A stretch of 64,000 nt of DNA from JBBDIK01 sp040880465 (GCA_040880465.1 JBBDIK010000003.1:1-64000), one strand, 5' to 3'. Positions 1 through 8,686 are shown, counted from the first letter of the stretch. Translations and numbers: made by a program. The notes: generated by a model not told the origin, from the sequence alone.

Positions 1-119
1 CGGCCGACCACGACCCACACGTCGTGGTCGGCGCTCAGATCCTCGGCCAACTGCGTTAGCAGTTGGGCCGAGGCCGAGGCGTCAGGATGGAAGTACTGGT
101 TGAGAACGAGGATCCGCAT
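1..119 (-). CDS. Glycosyltransferase family 4, N-terminal fragment (runs off the window)
   Basis: Only the first 39 or so codons are present because the gene continues past the left edge. The peptide begins MRILVLNQYFHPDASASAQ, which is the usual opening of WcaI-like GT-B glycosyltransferases: a beta strand, then the glycine/serine-rich donor-domain loop. It probably transfers a sugar to a lipid-linked acceptor at the inner face of the membrane. Its start lies 38 bases inside the end of the upstream fcl gene, so the two are likely co-transcribed. The substrate cannot be told from this fragment. Confidence 0.6.
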   Translation of the reverse strand, partial: MRILVLNQYFHPDASASAQLLTQLAEDLSADHDVWVVVG

Positions 120-1053
120 CGGCGACGTACCTCTCGTACCAGTCGATGGTCTTGCGAAGGCCTACCTCCAAGGGGACGTCGGCCCGGAAGCCGAACGCGG
201 TCTCCGCCCGGGACGTATCGAGGTGTCGCCGGGGTTGCCCGTCCGGCCGGGACGCGTCCCAGGTGATCTCACCGCCGAAGCCGATCACCTGAGCGATCAT
301 CTCTGCGATGTCCTTGATCGAGACCTCGCGTCCGGATCCGAGATTCACCGGATCGGCTCCGTCGTACCGTTCCGTGGCCAGGCGGATACCGCGAGCCGCG
401 TCGGTGACGAAGAGGAACTCACGGGTCGGCGTTCCCGTTCCCCAGCACACGACCCGCTCCTCGTCCCGGTGTATGGCCTCCGAGAACTTCCGGATGAGCG
501 CCGGTACGACGTGGGACGTCACAGGATCGAAGTTGTCGGCAGGTCCGTAGAGGTTCGCCGGGAGGAGATAGATCGCGTTGAATCCGAATTCCTCCCGGTA
601 GGCCTGTGCCTGGACCAGCAGCATCTTCTTCGCCAGTCCGTAAGGAGCGTTCGTCTCCTCGGGGTACCCGTCCCACAGGCTCTCTTCTCGGAACGGGGCC
701 GGGGCGAACTTCGGATAGGAACACACCGTCCCGACGACGACGAGTTTCTCGACGCCGGCGAGGCGGGCCTGTTCCATCAGCTGGATGCCCATGACGGCGT
801 TGTCGTAGAAGAAACTTCCGGGATGGGCCTGGTTGGCGCCGATCCCTCCGACGACCGCTGCCAGATGGACGATGATCTCCGGCCGGGAATCGGCCAGCAC
901 CCGCGTGATGTCCTCGATCCGCCGGAGGTCGTACTCCTGGCTCCGTGGCGAGAAGACGTCCGAGTACCCCGCGTTCGCGAACTCCGCGACCAAGTGGCGC
1001 CCCAGGAAGCCACTTCCGCCGGTCACCAGGAGGCGCGGGGAGGGGGACGTCAT
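82..1053 (-). CDS. fcl: GDP-L-fucose synthase (GDP-4-keto-6-deoxymannose epimerase/reductase)
   Basis: 323 residues, normal for the family. This extended SDR converts GDP-4-keto-6-deoxy-D-mannose to GDP-L-fucose with NADPH. Visible features are the nucleotide loop GGSGFLG near residue 12, a CSYPK segment, and the catalytic YGLAK (Tyr-x3-Lys). The start MTSPSPRLLVTGG was chosen because the Rossmann strand begins right after it; upstream codons in frame are not SDR-like. It lies 13 bases downstream of another SDR gene and in the same operon as gmd, which makes its substrate. The two together give a complete GDP-mannose to GDP-fucose route. Confidence 0.9.
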   Translation of the reverse strand: MTSPSPRLLVTGGSGFLGRHLVAEFANAGYSDVFSPRSQEYDLRRIEDITRVLADSRPEIIVHLAAVVGGIGANQAHPGSFFYDNAVMGIQLMEQARLAGVEKLVVVGTVCSYPKFAPAPFREESLWDGYPEETNAPYGLAKKMLLVQAQAYREEFGFNAIYLLPANLYGPADNFDPVTSHVVPALIRKFSEAIHRDEERVVCWGTGTPTREFLFVTDAARGIRLATERYDGADPVNLGSGREVSIKDIAEMIAQVIGFGGEITWDASRPDGQPRRHLDTSRAETAFGFRADVPLEVGLRKTIDWYERYVADADPRSQPVLPS

Positions 1054-1066
1054 CGAACGTTCCCCG

Positions 1067-2140
1067 TCATGACCAGTCCACCTTGCTTCGCCACCGCTCC
1101 GGGTTGGTCGCGTACCATTCGATCGACCGGAGGAGGCCTTCCTCCCATGTCCAGCGGGGCTTCCAGCCCGTCTCCTGGTGGAGCTTCTCGTACCCGACCC
1201 GCAGTGCGACGACGTCGCTCTGTCCCGGACGGAACCTCGAAGGATCCGACACGATCTTCCGGTCGGCCCAGAAGCCATTCTCTTCCCCGAGACGCAGGAT
1301 GGTGTTCGCCCAGTCGCCGATCGAGATGTTCTCTCCCTGTCCGTAGCAGTACACCTCTCCGGGGCGCCCCTTGAGCGCCACCGTGAGGTGGCCGAGGACG
1401 CCGTCCTCGCAGTAGCAGAAGTCGCGGAGGGTATCGAGTGCGCCGAGCTGGATCGCCTCCCGGGCAAGGGCCTGGGTGATGATGGTCCCCGTGACGTAGC
1501 GCGGGTTCTGACGGGGTCCGTAGTTGTTGAACATCCGGGTCACGATCGTCGGGAGCCCGTACGCATCGAAGAAGTTCAGCGTCACGAAGTCGGCTGCGAC
1601 CTTGCTGGTCGCATAGATGCTCTTCGGGTTGAGCGGTGACCATTCGTGGAACATCGGCCGGCCGTGCTCATCGAAGCGATGCTGGTCGTTGATGGCTTCC
1701 GCGACGTTCCCGTATTCCTCCGACGTCCCCGCGGTGTCGAAGACGGTGATCTCCAGATCGAGATCGACGATGGCTTGCAGCAGGTTCAGTGTCCCGATGA
1801 AGTTCACGTTGGCGGTCTCGAACGGGCGGTCCCACGATTCACCGACGTGGGCCTGGGCCGCGAGATGGAAGACGAGGGGCTTCGTGCCTCGGAGGGCCGC
1901 GAAGACGGTCCGCACCGAGTGCATGTCGGTGATGTCGCCTTCATGGAGGGTGATCTGGTCGCGGAGGTGTTCGATGTTATTCAGGGACCCGCTCGACGTC
2001 GCCCGGACGAAGGCGTGGACATCCGCGCCGCCCCGCACACATGCTTCGGTCAGATGCGAGCCCATGAACCCGTCGGCGCCGGTGATGAGGCAGGTCTTCC
2101 CGGCGAGCTCCGTCGTCAGATCCCGATCGTCATTCCCCAC
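1067..2140 (-). CDS. NAD-dependent nucleotide-sugar 4,6-dehydratase/epimerase (extended SDR), specificity unknown
   Basis: 357 residues from a GTG start preceded by an excellent GGGAGGAG ribosome site six bases upstream. The in-frame alternatives are poorer, and the nearby ATG reads into a stop. The protein has the GADGFMG cofactor loop, a TSEEYG active-site segment (the Thr-Ser-Glu type of GDP-mannose and related dehydratases) and the catalytic YATSK. It overlaps the end of gmd by 11 bases, so translation is probably coupled. Sitting between gmd and fcl, it could make a second deoxysugar nucleotide. It is not a second gmd, since sequence outside the SDR motifs differs strongly. The substrate is not identifiable by eye. 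Confidence 0.75.
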   Translation of the reverse strand: MGNDDRDLTTELAGKTCLITGADGFMGSHLTEACVRGGADVHAFVRATSSGSLNNIEHLRDQITLHEGDITDMHSVRTVFAALRGTKPLVFHLAAQAHVGESWDRPFETANVNFIGTLNLLQAIVDLDLEITVFDTAGTSEEYGNVAEAINDQHRFDEHGRPMFHEWSPLNPKSIYATSKVAADFVTLNFFDAYGLPTIVTRMFNNYGPRQNPRYVTGTIITQALAREAIQLGALDTLRDFCYCEDGVLGHLTVALKGRPGEVYCYGQGENISIGDWANTILRLGEENGFWADRKIVSDPSRFRPGQSDVVALRVGYEKLHQETGWKPRWTWEEGLLRSIEWYATNPERWRSKVDWS

Positions 2141-3134
2141 GCCGTTCTCCTCCCGTCGTGGCGGGCGCGGTCCTCGCCTGCTCCCGCGCCAGATCCGCAT
2201 CGACCATGATCCCGACCAGTTCCTCGAACGCCGTAGCGGCTGTCCATCCCAATCGATCGCGTGCCTTGGCCGGGTTCCCCCGGAGTTCGGCGATGTCGGT
2301 CGGTCGTTGCAGCCCGGGGTCGATCTCGACGAGCGGTTCCCAGTCCGGTATGCCCGCGTGGAGGAAGGCAGCCTCGACGAAATCACGAACGCTGTGGGTG
2401 ACCCCCGTAGCGATCACGTAGTCCTCCGCCTCCTCCTGCTGCATCATCAGCCACATCGCCTCAACGTACTCGGGAGCGTACCCCCAGTCGCGCCGGACCT
2501 CGAGCGTACCCAAGGTGAGATGGTCCTGGAGTCCGAGCCGGACGCGCGCGACGCCGCGGGAGATCTTCCGGGTCACGAAGTCGGGGCCGCGCCGGGGTGA
2601 CTCGTGGTTGAACAGGATCCCGCCGACCGCGAAGATCCCGTATGCCCGGCGGTAGGTCAACACGATCTGGTGGGCGAAGACCTTCGCGACGGCGTAGGGG
2701 TGAACCGGGGCGAACGGGGTGGCTTCGTCCTGCGGTGAGGTTGTCGCCTCGCCATACATCTCCGAACTCGACGCCTGGTAGATGCGGATCTCATCGCTGC
2801 GGCCGGACCGGCGGACGGCATCGAGCAGACGGAGCGCTCCGACCCCCGTGATGTCCGCCGCCCGTTCAGCCTGTTCCCAGGACCGGGACACCGACGAGTA
2901 GGCGCCCAGGTTGTAGACCTCGGTCGGCTGCGACTCGGCGAGGGCGGTCTCGAGGGAGGCCAGGTCACCCAGGTCGCCGCGTAGCGGCTCGGCGAACGGG
3001 AGTCGTTCCCGGAGCTGCTCCGCCGCATCGTCACCGCGAACGAGCCCGAATACCTCGTAGTCGCGGGCGTGCAGGAACTCAGCGAGGTAGCTCCCGTCTT
3101 GTCCGGTGATACCGGTGATGAGCGCTCTCGTCAT
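2130..3134 (-). CDS. gmd: GDP-mannose 4,6-dehydratase
   Basis: 334 residues. It converts GDP-D-mannose to GDP-4-keto-6-deoxy-D-mannose, the precursor of GDP-L-fucose and related sugars. The N-terminus MTRALITGITGQDGSYLAEFL is the hallmark Gmd cofactor loop. SSSEMYG is the dehydratase active-site segment, YAVAK the Tyr-x3-Lys pair, and NHESPRRG the nucleotide-binding stretch of this family. It is the first gene of the minus-strand group gmd - SDR - fcl - glycosyltransferase, and fcl supplies the next step. Confidence 0.92.
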   Translation of the reverse strand: MTRALITGITGQDGSYLAEFLHARDYEVFGLVRGDDAAEQLRERLPFAEPLRGDLGDLASLETALAESQPTEVYNLGAYSSVSRSWEQAERAADITGVGALRLLDAVRRSGRSDEIRIYQASSSEMYGEATTSPQDEATPFAPVHPYAVAKVFAHQIVLTYRRAYGIFAVGGILFNHESPRRGPDFVTRKISRGVARVRLGLQDHLTLGTLEVRRDWGYAPEYVEAMWLMMQQEEAEDYVIATGVTHSVRDFVEAAFLHAGIPDWEPLVEIDPGLQRPTDIAELRGNPAKARDRLGWTAATAFEELVGIMVDADLAREQARTAPATTGGERRGE

Positions 3135-3221
3135 GGTGTCAAGCCGATGATCGGAGGGTGCCGCCCGCGATCGATCCCGCCGCCGGCGGGTGAATCCTAC
3201 CGAACGAGACCATCGTGTCCG

Positions 3222-4205
3222 TCAGGTACCTCGGCGGCTGGGGGTGCGAGAATTCCGGAGACGTTGCCCGATCCGCTCCGGGATGAGGGATTGGAGGAGG
3301 AACCGATAGCAGAGTGGATTCGCCGGAGACAACCGCAGGGCGGTGCGAAGCGCTCGGCGTGCAGATGCCCGGTCTTCGGTCAGGAGCGTCTTCCCGAGCG
3401 ATGCGTAGTTCTTGGACAGCGTCCGGCGGTAGAGTCTGGGTTCCGCCGCCGGGAGGCGTTGGCAGCGTTCGAGGTCGCGGACCATCGAGCGCCAAAGCGT
3501 TGGGGTCCACACGGAGTAATTGCCGGGGTGTCGCCGGTACTCAGCCAGCAGCGCGGGAGTGAACGAAGCCTGGATCTCCTGCTCGGCGTCAGCGAGACGG
3601 AGGACGAGGTCGATGTCCGGCGCGGCCGTCGTTCGGCTCGGGAACCGGCGAAGGAGCGTGGTTCGATAGAGCGTTCCGGGGAGGGGCACAGCGCTCCAGA
3701 GAGCGAGCTTCTTCAGGAGCGGGTGGGTGATGATGCCCTCCTGAAGCCCTCCGCGATGGGTGCCATTGATGTGCCCCTCCGTCTCGCGCGGCATCCTCCT
3801 TCCCGCCCCGTCGATGATCCAGTGGTTGCTGAACGCCAGGCTGGCCTCGGGGAAGCGCTCGAGCGAGGCGGCGAGGGTTGTGACGCATTCCGGGAGCAGG
3901 CGATCGTCATCCGGCAGGTAGACCCAGAACTCCCCCATCGCGTGGTCCACGAGGAAGTTGATGTTCTCCTCCATCGTGATCTGATCGGCCTGGTGCTCGA
4001 CCCGGATGTCGACGTCGGGGAACTTCTCTCGGGCGGCCGCGACCAGGGCATCGACCTGACGTGCGTACCGCGCGTCCGCGGAGTTGTCGGACACGAGGAC
4101 CTCGAGGTTCGGATACCTCTGTGCCGCTGCACTCTCGAGCGACTCCTTCAGGTATCCGATCCGGTCGACGGTCGGGAGCGCGACGGTTGCCCGGGGGCGT
4201 GACAT
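3222..4205 (-). CDS. Glycosyltransferase family 2
   Basis: 327 residues from MSRPRATVALPTVDRIGYL; an ATG 12 bases upstream is an alternative start and neither has a strong ribosome site. The GT-A fold is evident from the opening beta strand, the LEVLVSDNSADARYA nucleotide segment and a DDD metal motif in YLPDDDRLLP. There are no membrane helices apart from possible amphipathic stretches in the C-terminal third. It lies 87 bases downstream of gmd on the same strand and is likely a cytoplasmic enzyme adding one sugar of the surface glycan. Donor and linkage are unknown. Confidence 0.75.
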   Translation of the reverse strand: MSRPRATVALPTVDRIGYLKESLESAAAQRYPNLEVLVSDNSADARYARQVDALVAAAREKFPDVDIRVEHQADQITMEENINFLVDHAMGEFWVYLPDDDRLLPECVTTLAASLERFPEASLAFSNHWIIDGAGRRMPRETEGHINGTHRGGLQEGIITHPLLKKLALWSAVPLPGTLYRTTLLRRFPSRTTAAPDIDLVLRLADAEQEIQASFTPALLAEYRRHPGNYSVWTPTLWRSMVRDLERCQRLPAAEPRLYRRTLSKNYASLGKTLLTEDRASARRALRTALRLSPANPLCYRFLLQSLIPERIGQRLRNSRTPSRRGT

Positions 4206-4254
4206 CGCGGCGAGCATAGCGTCCCGGCACGGCCGAGGCGGGGGGACGGTGCAA

Positions 4255-4260
4255 TATGAT
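4255..4260 (+). promoter_or_regulatory. Candidate -10 box upstream of the CDP-sugar gene group
   Basis: TATGAT, a close match to the sigma-70/SigA -10 consensus, lies 37 bases before the ATG at 4298 in the 92-base divergent gap. No good -35 element is visible. The ATGs that overlap this box (4256, 4259) are therefore unlikely to be starts, and the ATG at 4298 has its own ribosome site. Confidence 0.45.
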
Positions 4261-4297
4261 GGCGCCTGACCGGCGGGCGCCGGAGCGTGGAGGACCC

Positions 4298-5278
4298 ATG
4301 GGAGAGGCAACCTGGCGGGATCGGCGGGTCCTGGTCACTGGGGCGGCAGGACTCCTGGGCTCCAGCCTGACCCGGGAACTGCTCGATCTCGAAGCCGAGG
4401 TCGTCGTCGTCCTGCGTGACCGCGTCGCGTGGTCGGACCTGTTCAGGTCAGACGCCGCCGATCGGTGCGCGGTCACTTGGGCGGACATCACCGACATCGA
4501 GGCCATGACGCGGATCGTGAACGAGTTCGAGTGCACGTCGGTCTTCCACCTCGCTGCCCAGACGATCGTCGGCGTCGCGGTTCGTGATCCGGTCTCGACC
4601 TTCGAGAGCAACGTTCGGGGTACCTGGACCGTCCTCGAGGCTGCTCGACGTTCCGGTGGTGTCGAAGGTGTCGTGGTGACCTCCAGCGACAAGGCGTATG
4701 GACGGCATACCGATCTCCCGTACGTCGAGGCTTACTCGCTCGACGGCGCGGAGGTCTACGAAGCCGCGAAGGTCGCGACCGAAGCCGTTTGCCGCCCCTA
4801 CGCGGTTTCGTATGGCTCGAAGATCGGCATCGCTCGGTGCGGGAACCTCTTCGGTCCCGGAGACCTGAACTGGAGCCGCCTCGTGCCCGGCACGATCCGC
4901 TCCGCGCTCCGGGGGGAAGCTCCGGTGATCCGAAGCGACGGGACTCCGGTGCGCGACTACGTGTACGTCAAGGACGCGGCGGCCGGCCTGATGGCGCTCT
5001 GGGAGGCCATCGCCGATGCCAGGCTCCCATCCGGCGACGCCGTGAATCTCAGTCGTGAGGAACCGATCACGGTCCTCCAGATGGTCGAGCGGGTGCTGCA
5101 GGCGAGCGAGCGTTCGGACCTCGAGCCGGTGGTGCTCGGCGGCGCGACCGACGAGATCCCAGAGCAGCTCCTGTCCAGCGCGAAGGCGCACGACGCGCTC
5201 GGCTGGCGGCCCGCGTGGGAACTCGATGACGCGCTGGCCGAGACCGTGGCCTGGTATCGGCAGTACCTCGGGGCATGA
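4298..5278 (+). CDS. rfbG: CDP-glucose 4,6-dehydratase-like SDR (RfbG type)
   Basis: 326 residues. The start is set by GGAGGACCC directly before ATG. The protein has the GAAGLLG cofactor loop, an active site SSDKAYG (the Ser-Asp-Lys arrangement of CDP-glucose 4,6-dehydratases, unlike Thr-Asp-Glu of RmlB) and YEAAK in place of YxxxK. It would convert CDP-glucose to CDP-4-keto-6-deoxyglucose. The match to RfbG is from motifs and context: rfbH and rfbF lie in the same block. It opens a plus-strand operon of four genes with overlapping ends. A related NAD-dependent dehydratase acting on another nucleotide sugar is the main alternative. Confidence 0.7.
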   Translation: MGEATWRDRRVLVTGAAGLLGSSLTRELLDLEAEVVVVLRDRVAWSDLFRSDAADRCAVTWADITDIEAMTRIVNEFECTSVFHLAAQTIVGVAVRDPVSTFESNVRGTWTVLEAARRSGGVEGVVVTSSDKAYGRHTDLPYVEAYSLDGAEVYEAAKVATEAVCRPYAVSYGSKIGIARCGNLFGPGDLNWSRLVPGTIRSALRGEAPVIRSDGTPVRDYVYVKDAAAGLMALWEAIADARLPSGDAVNLSREEPITVLQMVERVLQASERSDLEPVVLGGATDEIPEQLLSSAKAHDALGWRPAWELDDALAETVAWYRQYLGA

Positions 5279-5724
5279 TCGACGGCGTCGTCGTCAAGCC
5301 GTTGACGCAGATCCCGGACGAGCGGGGCAAGATCATGCACATGCTGCGCGCCGACGATCCCGAGTTCGATCGATTCGGGGAGATCTATTTCTCGATGGCC
5401 TATCCGAGGGTGGTGAAGGCCTGGCACATCCACGACGAGATGACCCTCAACTACGCGGTCGTCGTTGGGATGATCAAGCTCGTCCTCTACGACGATCGTG
5501 AGGGCTCGCCGACGCGGGGTGAGTTGATGGAGCTCTTCGTGGGCGAGCACAACTACTGCTTGGTCCGGGTTCCGCCGAAGGTCTGGAACGGTTTCAAGAC
5601 CCTGAGCGAAGGCCCCGCGCTGGTCGCGAACTGCGCCACGCAGCCGCACCATCCGGACGAGATCCATCGCTTGGAGCCGACGTCGGACGCGATCCCATAC
5701 GACTGGGCGCGCGTGGATGGCTGA
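5275..5724 (+). CDS. Cupin sugar epimerase, dTDP-4-dehydrorhamnose 3,5-epimerase-related (AscE-like candidate)
   Basis: 149 residues, starting at an ATGA overlap with the upstream dehydratase. The cupin barrel is indicated by KAWHIHDEMTLNYAVVVG (histidines of the active site), then GMIKLVLYDD and a PPKVWNGFK strand. The C-terminus ending HPDEIHRLEP...IPYDW is typical of a short RmlC-related family found in nucleotide-sugar clusters. In CDP-ascarylose synthesis the matching step is the C5 epimerisation of CDP-3,6-dideoxy-4-hexulose, so an AscE-like role fits the neighbours. A 3,5-epimerase of another 4-keto sugar is possible. Confidence 0.7.
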   Translation: MIDGVVVKPLTQIPDERGKIMHMLRADDPEFDRFGEIYFSMAYPRVVKAWHIHDEMTLNYAVVVGMIKLVLYDDREGSPTRGELMELFVGEHNYCLVRVPPKVWNGFKTLSEGPALVANCATQPHHPDEIHRLEPTSDAIPYDWARVDG

Positions 5725-6595
5725 GGGTCCCTGGCTCGTCATCGGGGCCACCGGACTCGTCGGATCGAACCTGATCCGGACGCTCACGGAACACGGGGTG
5801 ACCGTGATCGGAACCGCGCGGCACCCTCTCGACGGTGAGATCGCACTCGACGTTACCGACGGGCAGCAGCTGAACGACTGCCTCCGCAGCGTCGCTCCGA
5901 AGGTCGTCGTCGACGCTGCCGGCGCGACCGCCGTGGATCGATGTGAGGAAGAGCCGGCGTGGGCCCGCGCGGTGAACGAGGTCGCTCCGCGCGCGATCGC
6001 GGACCTCCTTCCCGACGCGAGCACGCTCGTCTACCTCTCTACCGACTATGTGTTCGACGGGACCGGCGGTCCCTATCGCGAAGATGCGCCGACCGGGCCG
6101 GTGAACGAGTACGGGCGCAGCAAACTGGCCGGGGAGGACGCGGTCGCCGCCCATGGCCGCGCGCTCGTGGTGCGAACCACCGTCGTGTACGGGCGGGAGG
6201 TTCGCGACCCTGGGAAGAACTCGTTGTACCAGCTCGACCGGGCGCTGCGGGCGGGGGAAGCCTTCCGCGCGTCCATCGACGAGGTCGGGACGCCGACGTA
6301 TGCTGCCGACCTCGCCGATGCGATCGTCGGGCTCGTGGAGTCCGGATCGCTCGGCACGTTCCACGTCGGAGGGGCAGACCTGGTGAGCCGGTTCGAGTAC
6401 GCGCAGACCGCGGCCGACGTGCTCGGGCTGGACGCCGGCCTGATCGAGCCCGTCGAGAGCGCCCGCCTCGACCGTCCCGCGGCCCGGCCGCTGAAGCACG
6501 GGCTCATCTGTGAGGCGGCAGAGGCGGTGCTCGGGCGGCCGATGGTCGGTGTGCGTGAAGGGGTCGGCCGCGCCGGGGAGGAGCTCGGGTGGTGA
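5717..6595 (+). CDS. dTDP-4-dehydrorhamnose reductase-like SDR (4-ketoreductase)
   Basis: 292 residues, overlapping the epimerase gene by 8 bases. RmlD hallmarks are present: GATGLVGSNL cofactor loop, STDYVFDGTGG, and YGRSK (Tyr-x3-Lys). It should reduce a 4-keto nucleotide sugar with NAD(P)H. In this operon the likely substrate is the CDP-linked 4-keto-3,6-dideoxy sugar left by RfbH and the epimerase, giving the final CDP-dideoxyhexose. Formal dTDP-rhamnose synthesis is less likely because no RmlA or RmlB is present in the window. Confidence 0.75.
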   Translation: MAEGPWLVIGATGLVGSNLIRTLTEHGVTVIGTARHPLDGEIALDVTDGQQLNDCLRSVAPKVVVDAAGATAVDRCEEEPAWARAVNEVAPRAIADLLPDASTLVYLSTDYVFDGTGGPYREDAPTGPVNEYGRSKLAGEDAVAAHGRALVVRTTVVYGREVRDPGKNSLYQLDRALRAGEAFRASIDEVGTPTYAADLADAIVGLVESGSLGTFHVGGADLVSRFEYAQTAADVLGLDAGLIEPVESARLDRPAARPLKHGLICEAAEAVLGRPMVGVREGVGRAGEELGW

Positions 6596-7905
6596 GAGAC
6601 GACCCCGACGCCCTTCGCGCCGAGATCCTCGACCTCGTACGCCGCTACTCGCGCGTCGCCCACGAGCGCCGTCCCTTCGAACCGGGAGACCCGGTCCCGA
6701 TCTCGGGGCGTGTGTTCGACGAAGAGGAAGTCGTGGCTTTCATCGATGCCGGACTCGACTTCTGGCTGACCGCCGGCCCCGTCGCGGAAGCGTTCGAAGC
6801 GGAGCTGGCGCGGGTCTCCGGCGCGAAGCATGCCCTCATGACGAACTCGGGCTCCTCCGCCAACCTGCTCGCCGTCGCGACCCTCTGTTCGCAACGGTTG
6901 GAGGACGAGCAGTTACGCCCGGGCGACGAAGTGATCACCAACGCCGTTGGGTTCCCCACGACGGTAGCCCCGATGATCCAGCATGGGCTCGTGCCGGTGT
7001 ATGTCGACGCGGAACTCGGGACGTACAACCCGACCGTGGAAGCGGTGGAGGCGGCGCTCTCGGACAAGACCCGGGCGATCATGATGGCCCACACGCTAGG
7101 CAACCCCTTCGATGCGAGCGCGATGGCGGCGATCGCGAAAGAGCGCGGCATCTTCCTGGTCGAGGACTGCTGCGACGCGCTCGGCGGTCGGCTCGCTGGG
7201 AAGCGCCTGGGAACGTACGGCGACTTGGCGACCTTGTCTTTTTACCCGGCGCACCAGATCACGACGGGGGAGGGCGGTGCGCTCCTCACGCGTTCCTCGA
7301 AGCTCAAGAAGTACGCGTCAGGTGTACGCGACTGGGGGCGCGATTGCTGGTGTGCACCGGGCGAGCAGAACACCTGCCGCAAGCGATTCGGGTGGAAGCT
7401 CGGTGATCTGCCGAAGGGATACGACCACAAGTATTCGTATACGGACCTCGGCTACAACATCAAAGGGGTTGAGGTCCAGGCGGCGGTCGGGCTCGTGCAG
7501 CTGGGCAAGCTGCCCGAGTTCGTGAAGATCCGGAAGCGGAACTTCGCCACGTTGCTGGAGGGACTCGCGGACCTCGAGGAACACCTCGTGCTTCCCCGGT
7601 CCATCGAAGGTGCGAAGCCCGCGTGGTTCGGATTCCCGATCACGGTCCGCGAGTCGTCGCCCGTCAGTCGCGATGAACTCGTGCGGGCCCTCGAGGACCG
7701 CGGGATCGCTACCCGGCCCCTGTTCGGTGGGAACCTCGTCCGCCAGCCGGGGTTCGCCGACGCGCCGCACCGCGTGGTCGGGGACCTCGCGAACGCGGAC
7801 ATCGTTCTCACGTCGAGCTTGTGGGTGGGGACCTACCCGGGGATCGATGAAGCGGCAGCGGATTCGGTCGTCGAGGCATTCCACGACATCCTGGCTCCCG
7901 CCTGA
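6589..7905 (+). CDS. rfbH: CDP-4-keto-6-deoxyglucose 3-dehydrase (E1; RfbH/AscC family)
   Basis: 438 residues, GTG start overlapping the previous gene by 7 bases. This is a PMP-dependent, iron-sulfur aminotransferase-fold enzyme that removes the C3 hydroxyl in 3,6-dideoxyhexose synthesis. Two diagnostic features are visible. The usual PLP lysine is replaced by histidine (H222 in SFYPAHQITTGEGG). Cysteines C195, C253, C255 and C263 fit the E1 iron-sulfur spacing C-x57-C-x-C-x7-C exactly. The electron donor E3 (AscD/RfbI), normally next to E1, is not in this window. The gene ends one base from the convergent rfbF gene. Confidence 0.92.
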   Translation: MVRDDPDALRAEILDLVRRYSRVAHERRPFEPGDPVPISGRVFDEEEVVAFIDAGLDFWLTAGPVAEAFEAELARVSGAKHALMTNSGSSANLLAVATLCSQRLEDEQLRPGDEVITNAVGFPTTVAPMIQHGLVPVYVDAELGTYNPTVEAVEAALSDKTRAIMMAHTLGNPFDASAMAAIAKERGIFLVEDCCDALGGRLAGKRLGTYGDLATLSFYPAHQITTGEGGALLTRSSKLKKYASGVRDWGRDCWCAPGEQNTCRKRFGWKLGDLPKGYDHKYSYTDLGYNIKGVEVQAAVGLVQLGKLPEFVKIRKRNFATLLEGLADLEEHLVLPRSIEGAKPAWFGFPITVRESSPVSRDELVRALEDRGIATRPLFGGNLVRQPGFADAPHRVVGDLANADIVLTSSLWVGTYPGIDEAAADSVVEAFHDILAPA

Positions 7906-7906
7906 G

Positions 7907-8686
7907 TTAGGCCTTCGCCCAGGGGGCGGTCTCCTCATCCCAAAGCGATCGAAGGTACCGCAGGTCGCGCAGCGTGTCGGCGCACTGCCAGAACCCGTCG
8001 TGGCGGAAGGCCATCAGCTGATGCTCGTCGGCGAGGCGTTCGAGCGTGTCTGCCTCGAGGATCGTCGCGTCCTCCTCGATCATGTCCAGGACCGCGGGTT
8101 CGAACACCATGAACCCACCGTTGATCCAGCCCTCACCCATCTGCGGTTTCTCGGTGAAGGCGACCGTGTCGTCGTCATGGAACTCGATCCCGCCGAACCG
8201 CGACGGCGGGCGGACGGCGGTGATGGTCGCGAGCTTGCCGTGCGATCGATGGAACGCGAGCAGCTCGTTCGGATCCAGATCGGCGAGGCCGTCGCCGTAG
8301 GTGAGCATGAAGGTGCCATCGCGGAGGTAGTCGCCCATCCGCTTCACGCGGCCGCCGGTCGCCGTACCGTCACCGGTCTCGACCAGATGGACCGTCCAGT
8401 CCATGCGTTCCCCGCCGCGGGCCTCGACCGTGCCTTCACTGAGCGAAACCGTCATATCCCCGCCGAGTGCGATGTAGTCGTGGAAGTAGCGTTTGATGAC
8501 TTCGCCCTTGTACCCGAGGGCGATGCAGAACGACGTGAAGCCGTGGCGGGCGTAGCCCTGCATGATGTGCCACAGGATGGGCCGGTCGCCGACATCGACC
8601 ATCGGCTTCGGGATGACATCCGTTTCCTCGGCGAGCCGGGTGCCGAATCCCCCGGCGAGGATCGCGACCTGCACGTCAGCGGGCAT
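7907..8686 (-). CDS. rfbF: Glucose-1-phosphate cytidylyltransferase
   Basis: 259 residues from the ATG at 8686, which matches the family length. An in-frame ATG at 8725 directly abuts the stop of the upstream gene and would add 13 residues. The protein makes CDP-glucose from CTP and glucose-1-phosphate. Seen are the nucleotidyltransferase signature AILAGGFGTRLAEET, the IPKPMVDVG segment, and the RfbF-type YGDGLADLD and GGFMVFEPAVLD regions. It supplies the first step of the CDP-dideoxyhexose pathway although it lies on the opposite strand from rfbG/rfbH, convergent with rfbH. Confidence 0.9.
   Translation of the reverse strand: MPADVQVAILAGGFGTRLAEETDVIPKPMVDVGDRPILWHIMQGYARHGFTSFCIALGYKGEVIKRYFHDYIALGGDMTVSLSEGTVEARGGERMDWTVHLVETGDGTATGGRVKRMGDYLRDGTFMLTYGDGLADLDPNELLAFHRSHGKLATITAVRPPSRFGGIEFHDDDTVAFTEKPQMGEGWINGGFMVFEPAVLDMIEEDATILEADTLERLADEHQLMAFRHDGFWQCADTLRDLRYLRSLWDEETAPWAKA

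Noticed and set aside
4256..4297. Earlier in-frame ATG codons for the rfbG-like gene
   Set aside because: They overlap the TATGAT -10 candidate. The ATG at 4298 has GGAGG at good spacing and directly precedes the SDR fold.
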